Assembly: GCF_024345415.1 (NCBI RefSeq)
Contig: NZ_JAGQBB010000004.1
Coordinates: 80,383 to 144,382 of the forward strand
Origin: Synechococcus sp. Tobar12-5m-g
GTDB lineage: Bacteria; Cyanobacteriota; Cyanobacteriia; PCC-6307; Cyanobiaceae
DNA length: 64,000 bases
Direction: 5' to 3'
The notes under the pieces are model-generated. The model saw only the letters and a program-made list of their open reading frames with translations, searched no databases and was not told the DNA's origin. This document shows positions 29,065 through 41,740 of this stretch, piece by piece (the first letter of the stretch is position 1; each line of letters starts with the position of its first letter). The translations under genes and the position numbers were made by a program.

Positions 29065-29068
<4 letters not shown>
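27431..29068 (-). CDS. Two-domain kinase: APH-like domain plus P-loop kinase
   Basis: A 545-residue protein. The N-terminal part (about 1-330) is aminoglycoside-phosphotransferase-like: [11 protein letters not shown] is the catalytic loop, and [19 protein letters not shown] supplies the metal-binding Asp. The C-terminal part has Walker A ([12 protein letters not shown]) and resembles predicted kinases of the zeta-toxin/Chlorovir-like P-loop group. The fusion corresponds to COG2187 plus COG0645; the substrate is unknown. The GTG start overlaps the clpB stop (GTGTGAG), so translation is probably coupled with ClpB. Antibiotic resistance is not implied. Confidence 0.85.
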
Positions 29069-31692
<2,624 letters not shown>

Positions 31693-31845
31693 GGCTCGTT
31701 CCCTGCAAGGGATGGTGTTCCAGAACCGTATGCGGGATCCCTCAGCTTCCACAGGGTGGGCTGCCCGAATCAAATGGCGAACCAACCGAACCCGAGGCGG
31801 CGCACACTTTTAGCGTTCCATCCGAGCGCGGCGCCCCAGGCCTCC

Positions 31846-32466
31846 ATGCCTCGTTTCATCTCCATGACCGCCCCGATAGCCATGGCCGCCGCCAACTTGA
31901 GGCTGCGCCATTGGCCGGGCTGGCTGACGGAAGCCGACGCCAGCCTGGAGAACCTGCTGAACGAGGTGCCCTGGCAGCAGGAGTCGATTCGGCTGTTCGG
32001 CCGTCGCCACCCCTTGCCCCGGCTCACCTGCTGGATGGCGGATCCCGGTTGCGACTACAGCTACAGCGGCGCCCGCCAGATCCCCCAGCCCTGGAGCCAC
32101 GCAGTTCTGGCCCTGCGGGAACGGCTGGGCGCCCTGGGGGGCTCTCGCTTCAACTCGGTTCTGCTCAACCTCTACCGCGATGGCCGCGATGGGATGGGCT
32201 GGCATGCCGATGACGAGCCCGAACTTGATCCCACCGCACCGATCGCCTCGCTGAGCCTGGGGGCCTCCCGCAGCTTTCGGTTCAAACCAAAGGGCAAGGG
32301 ATCTCATCAGGATGAGCGCCAGGGTCTGGAGCTGGGCCACGGCGATCTGCTGCTGATGGACCCCCCCACCCAGCAGTTTTGGCTGCACGAAGTGCCCCGG
32401 CGCCGTCGGGTGGAGCGGCCCCGCCTCAATCTCACCTTTCGGGTAGTGCGACGGCAGGGCGCTTAG
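31846..32466 (+). CDS. AlkB-like 2-oxoglutarate/Fe(II) dioxygenase
   Basis: A 206-residue protein with the AlkB-type jelly-roll motifs. FNSVLLNLYRDGRDGMGWHADDE contains the His-x-Asp iron ligands; the second His is in the WLHEVPRRRRVERPRLNLTFR segment, whose Arg residues bind 2-oxoglutarate. The family removes alkyl groups from nucleic-acid bases. It is the short AlkB-homologue type (like ALKBH2/3 and many cyanobacterial proteins). Divergent from clpB. ATG 31864 is an alternative start. Confidence 0.92.
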   Translation: MPRFISMTAPIAMAAANLRLRHWPGWLTEADASLENLLNEVPWQQESIRLFGRRHPLPRLTCWMADPGCDYSYSGARQIPQPWSHAVLALRERLGALGGSRFNSVLLNLYRDGRDGMGWHADDEPELDPTAPIASLSLGASRSFRFKPKGKGSHQDERQGLELGHGDLLLMDPPTQQFWLHEVPRRRRVERPRLNLTFRVVRRQGA

Positions 32467-32479
32467 CGGCTCGATCCAC

Positions 32480-32725
32480 TCAGAGCTCAATCCCCCGGGT
32501 GGGCTTGGGGCAAAGCTTGCGAGGGCAGCCGTCCGGGCCGTAGATGGCGTCGGCGGGGGAAAGGCAACCGGCGGCGTTCTTGCGGGACACCTGGGAGGGG
32601 GGCAGGCGCTTCGGCTGCAGAAACGACTCCTGGCGGGGCACCAGCAGGGGGCAGCTGTTCTGGGCCAGACCCTCGGCCGGCAGGGCAATCAGCCCAAGAC
32701 CCAGAAGCAGAAGCCTCGCCTTCAT
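32480..32725 (-). CDS. Small exported cysteine-containing protein
   Basis: An 81-residue protein from ATG 32725 with a short signal peptide (ARLLLLGLGLIALPAEGLAQ). The mature part has four cysteines (SCPLL, GCLSPADAIYG, DGCPRKLCP). It is basic and Pro-rich. No known family; similar short proteins occur in picocyanobacteria. It ends 13 nt from the convergent alkB-like stop. Confidence 0.65.
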   Translation of the reverse strand: MKARLLLLGLGLIALPAEGLAQNSCPLLVPRQESFLQPKRLPPSQVSRKNAAGCLSPADAIYGPDGCPRKLCPKPTRGIEL

Positions 32726-32755
32726 GATGGGCGCATCCAATCACCGCACTGAAGC

Positions 32756-32962
32756 ATGGCAAGCGAAAGCCAAGAGGATCTGGTGGTCAGGCTGGCGGAG
32801 GAATCCCGCCGTTTCGACACCACCGGCAAGGATCCTGAGCGCAACTGCTGGCTGGCGGTCCACCAGCACGCCCATGGAGTGTTGCCCAGCGAATACGACA
32901 TCCGGGAGGTTCCCGAAGCTCTCTACCTCGCCGTGCTGGCTTGCCGGCTCGAGGGGAATTGA
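32756..32962 (+). CDS. Small conserved-type hypothetical protein
   Basis: A 68-residue soluble acidic protein: ESQEDLVVRLAEESRRFDTT, then CWLAVHQHAHGVLPSEYDIREV, then YLAVLACRLEG. It starts 30 nt from the divergent exported protein. The well-formed alpha/beta pattern and GC-rich third positions suggest a real gene. Function unknown. Confidence 0.65.
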   Translation: MASESQEDLVVRLAEESRRFDTTGKDPERNCWLAVHQHAHGVLPSEYDIREVPEALYLAVLACRLEGN

Positions 32963-32987
32963 GCCGGGCGGCCCAGGACCGTGGACC

Positions 32988-33017
32988 AAAAAAAAGCCCG
33001 TCCATCCTGGACGAGCT
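32988..33017 (-). terminator. Rho-independent terminator for petJ
   Basis: Read leftward, the sequence forms a 10-bp stem (AGCTCGTCCA pairing with TGGACGGGCT, one G-T pair) with a 3-nt loop, followed directly by eight T residues. It lies about 70 nt after the petJ stop and is the clearest intrinsic terminator in the window. Confidence 0.85.
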
Positions 33018-33088
33018 GAAGGAAGAAGGAAAAAGAAGAAAACGGGTGAGTTCCTGGAATCCTGGAACAGACCTGAAGCCACGGCGGA

Positions 33089-33430
33089 TCAGCTCCAGCC
33101 CTTGCCGGCCATCTCCTCGACGTAGGCGGCCACATCGGCAATGTCAGCAGGGGTGAGCTTGCCGCCGAAAGCCGGCATCGCATTCTTTCCGTTCGTGACC
33201 TGCATGGTGATGGCCGCTTCGTGGTCGGCGCTGTAATCAGCCAGATAGGACTGGAGGGCGTCTTGCTTCAAGGTGCGCTCGGCGTTCACCACATTGCCGC
33301 CTCCCATGTGGCAGGCGGCGCAGTTGGCCGAAAAGAGCTGCCCACCATGGGCCGGATCGGCCGCGAAACTGGGGGAGGCGCCCAGCAGAAGGGCAAGGCA
33401 GAGAGCAAAGAAGCTGAGCAGGCGGCGCAT
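33089..33430 (-). CDS. petJ: Cytochrome c6
   Basis: A 113-residue precursor from ATG 33430. The signal peptide (LLSFFALCLALLLGASPSFA) directs export to the thylakoid lumen. The mature protein of about 90 residues has the heme-binding CAACH and the axial Met in NAMPAF. It carries electrons from cytochrome b6f to photosystem I or to terminal oxidase. The mature start ADPAHGGQLF is standard. It is a single-gene unit closed by the terminator at 32988-33017. Confidence 0.95.
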   Translation of the reverse strand: MRRLLSFFALCLALLLGASPSFAADPAHGGQLFSANCAACHMGGGNVVNAERTLKQDALQSYLADYSADHEAAITMQVTNGKNAMPAFGGKLTPADIADVAAYVEEMAGKGWS

Positions 33431-33550
33431 CGAAAACGGGCAACGGAACAAAGCTAGAGGGGGGCCCTGCCAGCCAGGAGGGCGGGTGGCCAGGATCGAA
33501 ACAATCTCGTAACCCGGCATCACGGCACGATCCTATGAATCCTGACGGCC

Positions 33551-34567
33551 TCAGCGCAGCGGACCCCGCCGCGGCAGCCTGGCGGTTTCAAAGGCCAGCT
33601 CCAGGGTGGGGGCCAGGCTCACCAGGCCAAACCGCTCCGGCGGGCTGATCGGATCATGCACGAAATGGCGCTGGCGGATGCTGAAGCGATCCCAGGCATT
33701 CACCTCGATCGGCAGCACCTGGATCAGGGCCTCGATCAGCCAACCGCTCAAGGGGAGCCCAAACCAGGGGCGTCCGATCCCGCGCCAGCGGCAGAGCCGC
33801 GTCACGGTGTCATCCACCGTGACGGCCGGCTGGCCGAGAACCAGGCGCCGCAGGGGCCCCTGACCGGGCTCAGGGTTGGCCTGGTGTGGCTGAAGCGTCA
33901 GGTTCACGCAAACCCGGGCAATATCCTCGGCGTGGATGAAGTGAAAGCTGGCCTCGGCCCTCAGCCAGCGGGCCAGCCACAGCCAGCGCGCCACCTCCTT
34001 GAGCCCGGCCGTGAGGTAACTGGTGGGGAGCGTGCCCCCGGGCTGCACCGAGCCGCCGAACACCAGGGTGGGGAACACCGCCACGATTCGACCCGCGAGG
34101 GGGTGGGACTCGAGTTGCTGCAGGCAGAGCGCCTTAGTCTGGATGTATTCGGTGCCGTAGGCCGACGCTTCGGGAAGCAGCTCTAGGTGGCAGTTGAGGA
34201 TGCTGGCGGTGGAGAAGTAGATCACCTGCTCCAGACGCCCAGGATCGGTGCGGCCCAGCAGCTCCTTGACCGCCACCACATTGACCTGATGAGCCCGCTC
34301 CGGATCACCCCAGGCCGTGGCGGTGTGGATGATCCGCTGCGCCGTGGCGATCGCGGCGGCATGGGGCTCCTGATCGCGCAGATCGCCAACCAACAGGGTG
34401 ATGCGGGGGTCGTGGCGGGGAACGGAAGTGAGCTTGGCAGGGTCCCGCAGCCAGAGCAGCAGCTCCACGTCCGACTCCCGGTAGAGCTGCTGGGCGATCG
34501 CCTGGCCCACGCAGCCGCTGGCTCCGGTGATCAGGACCCTGGCCGGAGCGCTCACCGCAGCACTCAA
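33551..34567 (-). CDS. NAD(P)-dependent epimerase/dehydratase (extended SDR)
   Basis: A 338-residue Rossmann protein. The nucleotide-binding GxxGxxG is [11 protein letters not shown] near residue 15, an STASIL strand follows, and the YxxxK catalytic pair is [18 protein letters not shown] motif and a C-terminal substrate domain follow. The substrate is unknown; similar cyanobacterial proteins are labelled NAD-dependent epimerase. Its TTG start overlaps the hemE stop (TTGA), which suggests co-translation with a tetrapyrrole gene, but a pathway link is only inferred. Confidence 0.85.
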   Translation of the reverse strand: MSAAVSAPARVLITGASGCVGQAIAQQLYRESDVELLLWLRDPAKLTSVPRHDPRITLLVGDLRDQEPHAAAIATAQRIIHTATAWGDPERAHQVNVVAVKELLGRTDPGRLEQVIYFSTASILNCHLELLPEASAYGTEYIQTKALCLQQLESHPLAGRIVAVFPTLVFGGSVQPGGTLPTSYLTAGLKEVARWLWLARWLRAEASFHFIHAEDIARVCVNLTLQPHQANPEPGQGPLRRLVLGQPAVTVDDTVTRLCRWRGIGRPWFGLPLSGWLIEALIQVLPIEVNAWDRFSIRQRHFVHDPISPPERFGLVSLAPTLELAFETARLPRRGPLR

Positions 34568-35622
34568 ACAGCCGCTCCGAGCAGCTCGTTCACCGTCTTG
34601 CCGGCTTCGAAGAACACGCGGGCATTCTCCTCCGGCGTGCCCGGCAGGATTCCATGGCCGAGGTTGAGGATGTGGCGCCGTCCACGGGCCTTGCGCACGG
34701 TGTCCACCACCCGGGCTGTGATCGCCTCCGGGGTGCCGAACAGCAGACCGGGGTCCACGTTCCCCTGCACACCGAGGTGGGCTGGCAGGCGGGTGAGGCC
34801 GTCGGCCATGTCCACCGTCCAGTCGAGCGAGATGAAATCAACCCCCGTGGTGGCCATGCGCTCCAGCACCCCGGCGCTGCCGGAGATGTAGAGGATCAGG
34901 GGGGTGTCGGGATGGGTGGCCTTCACCTGATCCACCACGCGTTTCTGATAGGGGGCCGCGAAGACGTCGTAGTCGATCGGGCTGAGCTGACCCGCCCAGG
35001 AATCAAAGAGCTGAACCACCTGGGCGCCGGACTCGATCTGGTAGCGCACGTAGGTGGCGATCGCATCGGCCAGGTGGCCCAGCAACTGGTGCAGCAGCGC
35101 AGGCTCCCGGAAGGCCATCGCCTTGATCACGGCGTAGTTCTTGCTGCTTCGGCCCTCCACCGCATAGGCGGCCAGGGTCCAGGGGGCGCCGACGAAGCCG
35201 AGCACCGCCGCCTGGTTGCCGACGCTCTGGCGGAGACGCAGGAAGACCTCTCCGACGAAGGGCAGGGCCTCGGCGGGGTTCAGGATGCCCAGGGCATCCA
35301 CCTGGGCCTGGCTGCGGATGGGGGGATCGATGATCGGCCCCTTGCTTTCGACGATGTCGAAGTCGATGCCGATTCCCGGCAGGGGGGTGAGGATGTCGGA
35401 GAAAAGGATGACACCGTCGGGCTGGAAGGCCCGGAACGGTTGCATCGAGATCTCATAGGAGAGATCGGCGTTCTCGGAGCGCTCGCGGAAGCCGGGATGG
35501 CGATCGCGCAGATCCCGGTAGACCTTCATGTAACGGCCGGCCTGGCGCATCATCCACACCGGCGGCCGCTCCACCTGCTCGCCTCGGGCGGCGCGCAGCA
35601 ACAGGGGGAGGGAATCGGCCAT
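34564..35622 (-). CDS. hemE: Uroporphyrinogen decarboxylase
   Basis: A 352-residue enzyme converting uroporphyrinogen III to coproporphyrinogen III, on the path to heme and chlorophyll. Signatures are [13 protein letters not shown] at the N-terminus and [12 protein letters not shown], with the catalytic Asp in the [10 protein letters not shown] strand. Full length. The downstream epimerase gene overlaps its stop codon. glgB ends 45 nt upstream of its start. Confidence 0.97.
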   Translation of the reverse strand: MADSLPLLLRAARGEQVERPPVWMMRQAGRYMKVYRDLRDRHPGFRERSENADLSYEISMQPFRAFQPDGVILFSDILTPLPGIGIDFDIVESKGPIIDPPIRSQAQVDALGILNPAEALPFVGEVFLRLRQSVGNQAAVLGFVGAPWTLAAYAVEGRSSKNYAVIKAMAFREPALLHQLLGHLADAIATYVRYQIESGAQVVQLFDSWAGQLSPIDYDVFAAPYQKRVVDQVKATHPDTPLILYISGSAGVLERMATTGVDFISLDWTVDMADGLTRLPAHLGVQGNVDPGLLFGTPEAITARVVDTVRKARGRRHILNLGHGILPGTPEENARVFFEAGKTVNELLGAAV

Positions 35623-35667
35623 GGGAGAAAAGCGGTGCCGGGGGCAGAGGCGAAGCCAGGGGCGAAC

Positions 35668-37998
35668 CTACCCGACCAGAAGACCGCCGGCAGCGGCTTC
35701 GTCACACAGACCCTGGCTGCGCGCCCCATCCCTCTGGAACACCAGCACACTGAGCGGTGGCAGGCAGAGGTTGAGGGAGTGGCTATAGCCGTGCATGGCG
35801 GTTTCCTCGCTGAACTTGCCACCGAGATTGCCGAGGTTGCTGCCGCCATAACGGCTGCCGTCGGTGTTGAACACCTCCGCGTAGAACCCTTCCAAAGGAA
35901 CGCCGATGCGGTAACAGGCATGGCTCTGGGGGGTGAAGTTGGCTACCACCACCAGCCAGCGTCCTGTGCTTTGCTCCCGGCGCATGAAGCTGATCACCGA
36001 GTGGCGGTTATCGCTGCAATCGATCCACTGAAAGCCATACTGCACGAAGTCGTCCCTCCAGAGGGCCGGCTCGCGGCGGTAGAAGCCGTTGAGGTCATCG
36101 ACCAGGTTCAGCAGACCCTGATGGGGGTCGTACTGGAGCAGGTTCCACTCCAGATCCCCCCAGACGTTCCATTCGGCCCGCTGGCCGAACTCCATGCCCA
36201 TGAAGATGGTCTTCTTGCCGGGATGGGTCCACATGAAGGCGAGCAGGGCCCGCACATTGGCGAACTTCTGCCAATCATCACCCGGCATCTTGTTGAGAAG
36301 ATTGCTCTTTCCATGAACCACTTCATCATGGCTGAGGGCGAGCATGAAGTTCTCGGTGTAGTGATACCAGATCGAGAAACTGATGTTGTTCTGGTGGAAC
36401 TGGCGCAGCCACGGGTCAAGCTCGAAGTAATCGAGCATGTCGTGCATCCAGCCCATGTTCCACTTCAGGTTGAAGCCAAGGCCGCCCAGGTGGGTGGGCT
36501 GGGTCACCATCGGCCAGGTGGTGGACTCCTCGGCGATCGAGAGGGCTCCAGGAAAGTGATGAAACAGCACAGTGTTGGCCTGCTGCAGGAAGCGCACCGC
36601 TTCGAGGTTCTCGCGGCCGCCATGCTCATTGGCCAGCCATTCCCCATCGGGGCGAAGGTAATCGCGGTAGAGCATCGAGGCCACCGCATCCACACGGATG
36701 CCATCGATGTGAAATTCTTCGAACCAATAAATGAGGTTGGCCACGAGGAAGTTTCGCACTTCGTTGCGGCTGTAGTTGAAGATCAGCGTGCCCCACTCCT
36801 TGTGCTCGCCGATGCGGGAATCGGCGTTTTCGTAGAGGTGCTGGCCATCGAAGAAGGCCAGCCCGTGGCTGTCCTTGGGGAAATGGCCAGGCACCCAGTC
36901 GAGCAGCAGGCCGATCCCCTCGGCGTGGCACTGGTCCACGAAGGCCCGGAACTCATCGGGGCTGCCGTAGCGGCTGGTGGGGGCATAGAACCCCGTGACC
37001 TGATACCCCCAGGAGCCATCGAAGGGATGCTCGGCGATCGGCATCAACTCGATGTGGGTGAAGCCCCGCAGCTTCACGTACGGGATCAGCCGATCGGCCA
37101 GTTCCGGGTAGGTGAGCAGCCGAGCGCCGGGCTTGAGATCGGCCGCCGCCACAGGCGGCCTTGACGTTCCATCGGCTTCGCGGTATAGCTCCTCGCTGGA
37201 GCCGTGCATCCAGCTGCCGAGGTGCAGCTCGTAAACGGCGATCGGCTGGTCGAGGGGATCGCGGCGATCACGCTGCTCAAGCCAGGCCTGGTCGCTCCAG
37301 CGGTAGTCCCCGAGGCGGGCCACCACCGATCCGGTCTGGGGGCGCAGTTCGTGCTGAAAGCCATAGGGGTCGGCCTTCTGGTGGCAATGGCCCTCGGGGC
37401 TGCGGACCTCGTACTTGTAGACCGTGCCCACCGCCAGGCCGGGCAGGAACAGTTCCCAGATACCCCCGAGCCGCCGCTGCATCGGATGGTGGCGGCCATC
37501 CCAGTTGTTGAAGTCGCCCAGCATCGCCACGCTGCGGGCGTTGGGCGCCCAGAGGGCGAATTGCACGCCGTCAATGCCATCCCGCTGGCAGGGGTGGGCG
37601 CCGAGCCGGTGCCAGATGTGGTGGTGGTTGCCCTCGGCGAAGAGATGGCGGTCGAGCTCCCCCATCCACTCCTGGCGGAAGGCCCAGGGGTCGTGCTGGC
37701 TGTGCTCAAGGCCGGCACGATTCACCTGCAACCGGTAGGAGCATCCCGGATCCGAAGCCAGGGTCGCTTCGAACAGCCAGGGATGGTGGGGTGTCGCCAT
37801 CGCCTGGCTCTGCCCATCAGCCAGCAGCAGGTCCACCCGATCCGCCTCCGGCATCCAGGCGCGCACCACCCAACCACCGGCTTGGGGCTGGGGTCCGAGC
37901 ACCGCGAAGGGGTCATCGTGAACGCAGCTGGCCAGGCTCTGGCCGGCTTGGATGATCCCGTCGAGGCTGGCGGCGGGAATCATGGAAGGTGCGCACAT
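35668..37998 (-). CDS. glgB: Glycogen branching enzyme (GH13)
   Basis: A 776-residue 1,4-alpha-glucan branching enzyme that adds alpha-1,6 branches to glycogen. An N-terminal extra domain (about 1-125) and CBM48 ([18 protein letters not shown]) come first, then the GH13 barrel with nucleophile Asp in [12 protein letters not shown], acid Glu in [10 protein letters not shown], and transition-state Asp in LSHDEVVHG, then the C-terminal beta domain. The start may instead be ATG 37983 (MIPAASLDG). Part of the glucose/glycogen theme of the window, along with two glucokinase-like genes and pgi. Confidence 0.97.
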   Translation of the reverse strand: MCAPSMIPAASLDGIIQAGQSLASCVHDDPFAVLGPQPQAGGWVVRAWMPEADRVDLLLADGQSQAMATPHHPWLFEATLASDPGCSYRLQVNRAGLEHSQHDPWAFRQEWMGELDRHLFAEGNHHHIWHRLGAHPCQRDGIDGVQFALWAPNARSVAMLGDFNNWDGRHHPMQRRLGGIWELFLPGLAVGTVYKYEVRSPEGHCHQKADPYGFQHELRPQTGSVVARLGDYRWSDQAWLEQRDRRDPLDQPIAVYELHLGSWMHGSSEELYREADGTSRPPVAAADLKPGARLLTYPELADRLIPYVKLRGFTHIELMPIAEHPFDGSWGYQVTGFYAPTSRYGSPDEFRAFVDQCHAEGIGLLLDWVPGHFPKDSHGLAFFDGQHLYENADSRIGEHKEWGTLIFNYSRNEVRNFLVANLIYWFEEFHIDGIRVDAVASMLYRDYLRPDGEWLANEHGGRENLEAVRFLQQANTVLFHHFPGALSIAEESTTWPMVTQPTHLGGLGFNLKWNMGWMHDMLDYFELDPWLRQFHQNNISFSIWYHYTENFMLALSHDEVVHGKSNLLNKMPGDDWQKFANVRALLAFMWTHPGKKTIFMGMEFGQRAEWNVWGDLEWNLLQYDPHQGLLNLVDDLNGFYRREPALWRDDFVQYGFQWIDCSDNRHSVISFMRREQSTGRWLVVVANFTPQSHACYRIGVPLEGFYAEVFNTDGSRYGGSNLGNLGGKFSEETAMHGYSHSLNLCLPPLSVLVFQRDGARSQGLCDEAAAGGLLVG

Positions 37999-38060
37999 GA
38001 AAGATGAACACTAGATCGCCACGGTTGGGTGATCAGGCGGCGATCAAGCTTTGTAAGGGT

Positions 38061-38780
38061 TCAGGGCTTGACGGGGCCGTCCTGGCGCTTGAGCTCCTCC
38101 GGAAAGTCGATCCCGATGATGTGGTTGCTGGCGTCGAGAATCACGAAGAGATTGTCGGTGAGTCGGTTGAACTGGGTGGTGACCAACACCAGCTGCTGGT
38201 CGCCGCCCTGGCTGGCCACCACCGTCCCCCGCACCCGCTGGAACGTGCCGGTGAGTTTTTCGAGATCCTTCCAGCGGTTGAGCATGTCCTGGGGCCTGAG
38301 CTGGCCCTGCAGCTCCAGGGAGAGGAGACCGCGCGCCTCCACCACCTTCCCCTGGCTGAGCGCATTGACGAAATTGGCTGCAACCTGCTTGATCGGCGTG
38401 TCATTCAGGTCGCGCTCCCAGCCCAGCAGCCGACCGCGGTCGTCGACCACCAGCACCAGGGGCCTGGTGCCCTTGGCGGTGATCAGGTCCGCCTCCACCG
38501 TGCTGTCGTCGGCGCCCCCCAGCACCTCCTTGATCCGGCTGCCCAGGATCGGCTCCTGCAGCTGCAGCCGCTGACGAATTCTCTCGGGTGTGGTGGCCCG
38601 CTGCAGATCCGGGGCCAGCAGGTTGTAGATGGCCTGGCTGTCGTTGCGGCGCAGCCCCTCGATGATCGCTTCAGCGGCGCTGCGGGCCTGGGCCGGGTTC
38701 AGGCCCGAGGTGGCAAGAGCCGCTGGAAGCGAAGCGCTGCAGGCCAGAACCAGGGCCAGCAGTGGGGCGCGCAGATTCAC
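38061..38780 (-). CDS. Exported protein with DUF3887-like domain
   Basis: A 239-residue protein with a signal peptide (LLALVLACSASLPAALA). Two similar halves follow: ARSAAEAIIEGLRRNDSQAIYNLL and VAANFVNALSQGKVVEARGLL both resemble the helix that opens DUF3887/NTF2-like domains, so the protein may hold an internal duplication. The GTG start overlaps the upstream CocE gene's stop (GTGA). Function unknown; probably periplasmic or lumenal. Confidence 0.7.
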   Translation of the reverse strand: MNLRAPLLALVLACSASLPAALATSGLNPAQARSAAEAIIEGLRRNDSQAIYNLLAPDLQRATTPERIRQRLQLQEPILGSRIKEVLGGADDSTVEADLITAKGTRPLVLVVDDRGRLLGWERDLNDTPIKQVAANFVNALSQGKVVEARGLLSLELQGQLRPQDMLNRWKDLEKLTGTFQRVRGTVVASQGGDQQLVLVTTQFNRLTDNLFVILDASNHIIGIDFPEELKRQDGPVKP

Positions 38781-40393
38781 AGGGTGGGATCAGACGATGA
38801 AGCCAGTCTGGCCGATGGCCAGGGCATCAGCTCCAGTGAGGCGCCAGGAAGCACCAACTGGAGGGTGATCGGCCGATGGCCTGGCCCGGCCGGCCCCAGG
38901 GGTGTCTCCCCGGTGCCGGGGTTGACGGCGATCTGGGGCCAGGCGGCGGCGGCGATTGAGAGCCTCAGCCGCTCGCCGGGCGCAACGGTGGCCAGCAGCG
39001 GTTGAAACAGAATCCGCCGCCGCTGAAACCGCAGGCACTCCGGCCCCAGGAAACGCCCCACTCCCGTGCTGATCTGAAGCACCTGAGCTCCCTGGCGCCG
39101 CACGATCGAGAGGGCGCCGCAGAGGTCGAAGCCGGGCTGATCGGCGGCAACCTCCAGCTCCAGCTCAGCTTGCCCCTCCAGGCGCAGCGTCTGGGCCATG
39201 GGTGCGGAGGTGAAGCAGGCCACATCACCGCGCCGGTCCAGGTCGCCCCGCTCCACCGGGCCGGCATCCAGACCGAGGTGGCCGCCCCGACCAGGCACCG
39301 GCCGCCAGGGGTCATGCACCAGCCAGACCTCGCCTCGGCCGGACTCCTCAGGCCCCAGCAGCTCCCCCTCGCCGGCATCGATGGCGGCGAGGCCGTTGCT
39401 GGCCAGCCGCCATCGGGGCGCCGGGGGGGCGAAAGGGGAAGTCTCCGACCAGAGACCGCTGCCGAGGTCAGCGCTGCGTTGGCGGGGTTGGGGCAACGGC
39501 GGTGGTCGATCGCGCAGGTGTTGATCGAAGAAGGCGAGCTGGAGGCGGTCGATGCCGCCCTGCCAGTCGAGGTGGGTCCAGGCCCCGATCCGCAGCAGGG
39601 GCTTGCCGCCGGCGGCAAGGCTGCGCCAGTAGAGATCGAGGCCGCCGCTGAGCTGGGCATCCCACCAGCCGCCCACCACCAGCATCGGCTTGCGCAGCAG
39701 CGCCGCAGCGGGTCGATGCCGGGTCCAGCCCCCGTCGCTGGCGGGATCCAGGCTGAACCAGCCCAGGCCCATGGCGCCGGGGTCATGACGCTCCAGCAAG
39801 GCCAGCCCATGGTCGAGACAATGGCCGCTGCGCAGGCTGCGCTGGATGGTTCTCCAGGCCACTTCATTCCCCCGACGCCGTACGGTTTCGGCGGCCAGCT
39901 GGAGAGCCCAGGCGAGGCCGAGGGCCCAGCGGTGGGCGCCCCCCTCGCTGGCCCAGTGCAGCCGTTCATCCAGGCCGGTCATCGCCGGTGCCAGGCAATC
40001 GGGCGCGAGGGCGGGGTCGTCGCTCAGCAGCTGGGTGAGCCCCTGGTAGGAAAAGCCGTAGGTGCCGAGGCGTCCGTTGCACCAGGGCAGGCTGCGGGCC
40101 CAGGCCAGGGCCGTGGCGCCATCGCGGGCCTCCTGGGCGAAGCCAGCGAAATCACCGCCAGAATCCCCCCGTCCCCGCACGTCCTGAACAGCCACCCCAT
40201 AACCCTGGCTGGCGTACCAATGGGGGTGGGCGCTGGTGACGGTGGAGGCGATCGCCCGGCCATAGGGCTGGCGCATCAACAGCAGCGGCCAGGGGCCAGC
40301 GCCAGAGGGTTTCCAGATTCGCGTGGCCAGCCTCACGCCATCGGGGCAGGGCATCCAGGCGTCCTGGGATTCCACCGAAAGCGGCGGGCTCAC
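38777..40393 (-). CDS. CocE/NonD-family alpha/beta hydrolase
   Basis: A 538-residue protein of the X-Pro dipeptidyl-peptidase-like S15 group. The catalytic Ser is in GTYGFSYQG, and VQDVRGRGDSGG is the conserved strand before it. A C-terminal jelly-roll domain (about 350-530) completes the family layout. No signal peptide. The natural substrate (ester, amide or peptide) cannot be told. Coupled with the exported protein downstream. Confidence 0.9.
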   Translation of the reverse strand: MSPPLSVESQDAWMPCPDGVRLATRIWKPSGAGPWPLLLMRQPYGRAIASTVTSAHPHWYASQGYGVAVQDVRGRGDSGGDFAGFAQEARDGATALAWARSLPWCNGRLGTYGFSYQGLTQLLSDDPALAPDCLAPAMTGLDERLHWASEGGAHRWALGLAWALQLAAETVRRRGNEVAWRTIQRSLRSGHCLDHGLALLERHDPGAMGLGWFSLDPASDGGWTRHRPAAALLRKPMLVVGGWWDAQLSGGLDLYWRSLAAGGKPLLRIGAWTHLDWQGGIDRLQLAFFDQHLRDRPPPLPQPRQRSADLGSGLWSETSPFAPPAPRWRLASNGLAAIDAGEGELLGPEESGRGEVWLVHDPWRPVPGRGGHLGLDAGPVERGDLDRRGDVACFTSAPMAQTLRLEGQAELELEVAADQPGFDLCGALSIVRRQGAQVLQISTGVGRFLGPECLRFQRRRILFQPLLATVAPGERLRLSIAAAAWPQIAVNPGTGETPLGPAGPGHRPITLQLVLPGASLELMPWPSARLASSSDPTL

Positions 40394-40654
40394 TCAGCGA
40401 ACATCGGGGCAGTGGAGGCCCACCACGTAGGTGGTGACGATCTCGGCATCGGTCGGGCTGATGTTCTGGCGCTTGGCCACCATGTCAATTGCCTGGGGTG
40501 AGGTGGAACGCACGCCCTGGCTGTTGAGCTGGCGCAGCTCGTTGCAGAGGCTCTTGGCGAGCTGGGGGTTCTGCTTCACCGATTCCAACAGTGGTGAGGC
40601 GGCCATCGCCGTGGCGACGTTGAAGAGAAAGCTGAGGGCGATGACCTGGGTCAT
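40394..40654 (-). CDS. Small exported protein
   Basis: An 86-residue protein from ATG 40654 with a signal peptide (VIALSFLFNVATAMAAS). The mature helical domain reads LLESVKQNPQLAKSLCNELR and ends VVGLHCPDVR, with two cysteines. It abuts the CocE gene, with no gap between its stop and the next start. Picocyanobacteria carry similar short exported proteins; function unknown. Confidence 0.65.
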   Translation of the reverse strand: MTQVIALSFLFNVATAMAASPLLESVKQNPQLAKSLCNELRQLNSQGVRSTSPQAIDMVAKRQNISPTDAEIVTTYVVGLHCPDVR

Positions 40655-40788
40655 GGCCTGACCCAGCCGATGAGACGGCCCGCGGCTGCGGAGCGAATGG
40701 CGACGATCACAGCTCACGGACAACCCATCCCAGAAGGGAATACATCTCCATTTGAGGGCTCCCTGGGCACGGCCAGGGCGGCATCGGG

Positions 40789-41205
40789 TCAGTTTGGGGA
40801 GCGACCGGTGGTACTGCGGGCCAAGCTGATCCAGCGCCGCACCGTGGTGGCCGTCAGCAGCGGCATGGCGGTGCCGGTGAGCGAGCGTTGCAGACGGCCG
40901 AGCTGAACCAGCAGTTGCTGGGGGGACGCCACAGCCAGCCCATCGACGGAGGCGATGCCGGCGTAGAGCAGCAGGGCCGCCTCCGCCGGCGCCAGGCCCA
41001 CCGCCGCGATCAGGCGGGCCTGGCCACGCAGCTTGATCAAGCGCTGCTCGGAAGCCCCGTGGCGGGCCAGCCGCCGCAGGTCGCCATCAGCCAGCCCGGC
41101 AAGTTCGCTCCAGCGGCAGACCCCATCGGCCTCGAGTTGGCCCTGCTCCGCCTGGAAGTGCGATGGCAGCGGGCCGATCGGCCCATCGACGCCGGGGAGG
41201 CTCAA
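40789..41205 (-). CDS. DUF4332 (helix-hairpin-helix-like) protein
   Basis: A 138-residue protein started at TTG 41205, which overlaps the ycf51 stop (TTGA). The core has the helix-hairpin-helix-like pattern of DUF4332: LARHGASEQRLIKLRGQARL, then AAVGLAPAEAALLLYAGIASVDGLA. Such domains can bind nucleic acids, but no function is known for this family. Co-translated with ycf51. Confidence 0.72.
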   Translation of the reverse strand: MSLPGVDGPIGPLPSHFQAEQGQLEADGVCRWSELAGLADGDLRRLARHGASEQRLIKLRGQARLIAAVGLAPAEAALLLYAGIASVDGLAVASPQQLLVQLGRLQRSLTGTAMPLLTATTVRRWISLARSTTGRSPN

Positions 41206-41669
41206 GGCAGCAGGAGCGCCACCTCGCCCTGGCTGTTGCGGGTGGCTTCGGCCAGAAGCACAGGCCGGCTGACGCCCTTCCCCACCGATTCCACCCGCCG
41301 CAGGCGCACGTGCACGAGCCCATCGGGGCTGTTACGGCCATTGCCCCGCAGGTTGAGGGCGAGCTGCTCGACGGTGGGGGCGAAGGCCTCCGGAGCCAGG
41401 TCGGGGCCGGCGGTGGCCACCACCAGGTTGGTGCCGTTGTCGAAGACGATCGGCGCCCTGACCGCCCCCTCCACCTGCACCCGCGGGTTGTAGCTGATCG
41501 CGAAGGCCAGGCAGGAGAGCGCCAGAAGGGCGGTGAAGCTGGTGATCCCCACCAACCGGAAGCGGATCCCCCAGCCCGCCACGAAGCCCGCCACCATCAG
41601 CACGGCGAGAACGCCGCTGGCGGCACCCAGCCATTTCCCCACGGCGAGCAGCACGGGATCAACGGGCAT
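41202..41669 (-). CDS. ycf51: Ycf51/DUF2518 membrane protein
   Basis: A 155-residue protein with two N-terminal spans (LGAASGVLAVLMVAGFVAG and GITSFTALLALSCLAFAIS) separated by WGIRFRLVG, the hallmark of Ycf51, a family kept in cyanobacteria and some algal plastids. The C-terminal half is a soluble beta-rich domain. No function is established. Divergent from tamB. Confidence 0.87.
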   Translation of the reverse strand: MPVDPVLLAVGKWLGAASGVLAVLMVAGFVAGWGIRFRLVGITSFTALLALSCLAFAISYNPRVQVEGAVRAPIVFDNGTNLVVATAGPDLAPEAFAPTVEQLALNLRGNGRNSPDGLVHVRLRRVESVGKGVSRPVLLAEATRNSQGEVALLLP

Positions 41670-41740
41670 GGGGGGGGCTGGGCGAGGGCGAAATCACCTT
41701 ATAGATTGCGGCCACCTCAGCCGGTAACCACAACGTTCCG

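Noticed and set aside
31693..31845. Possible heat-shock (CIRCE) operator upstream of clpB
   Set aside because: I looked for the TTAGCACTC / GAGTGCTAA inverted repeat in the gap and did not see it.
34654..37164. Long plus-strand open frame opposite hemE and glgB
   Set aside because: Shadow of the two genes; no family motifs and typical GC-driven composition.
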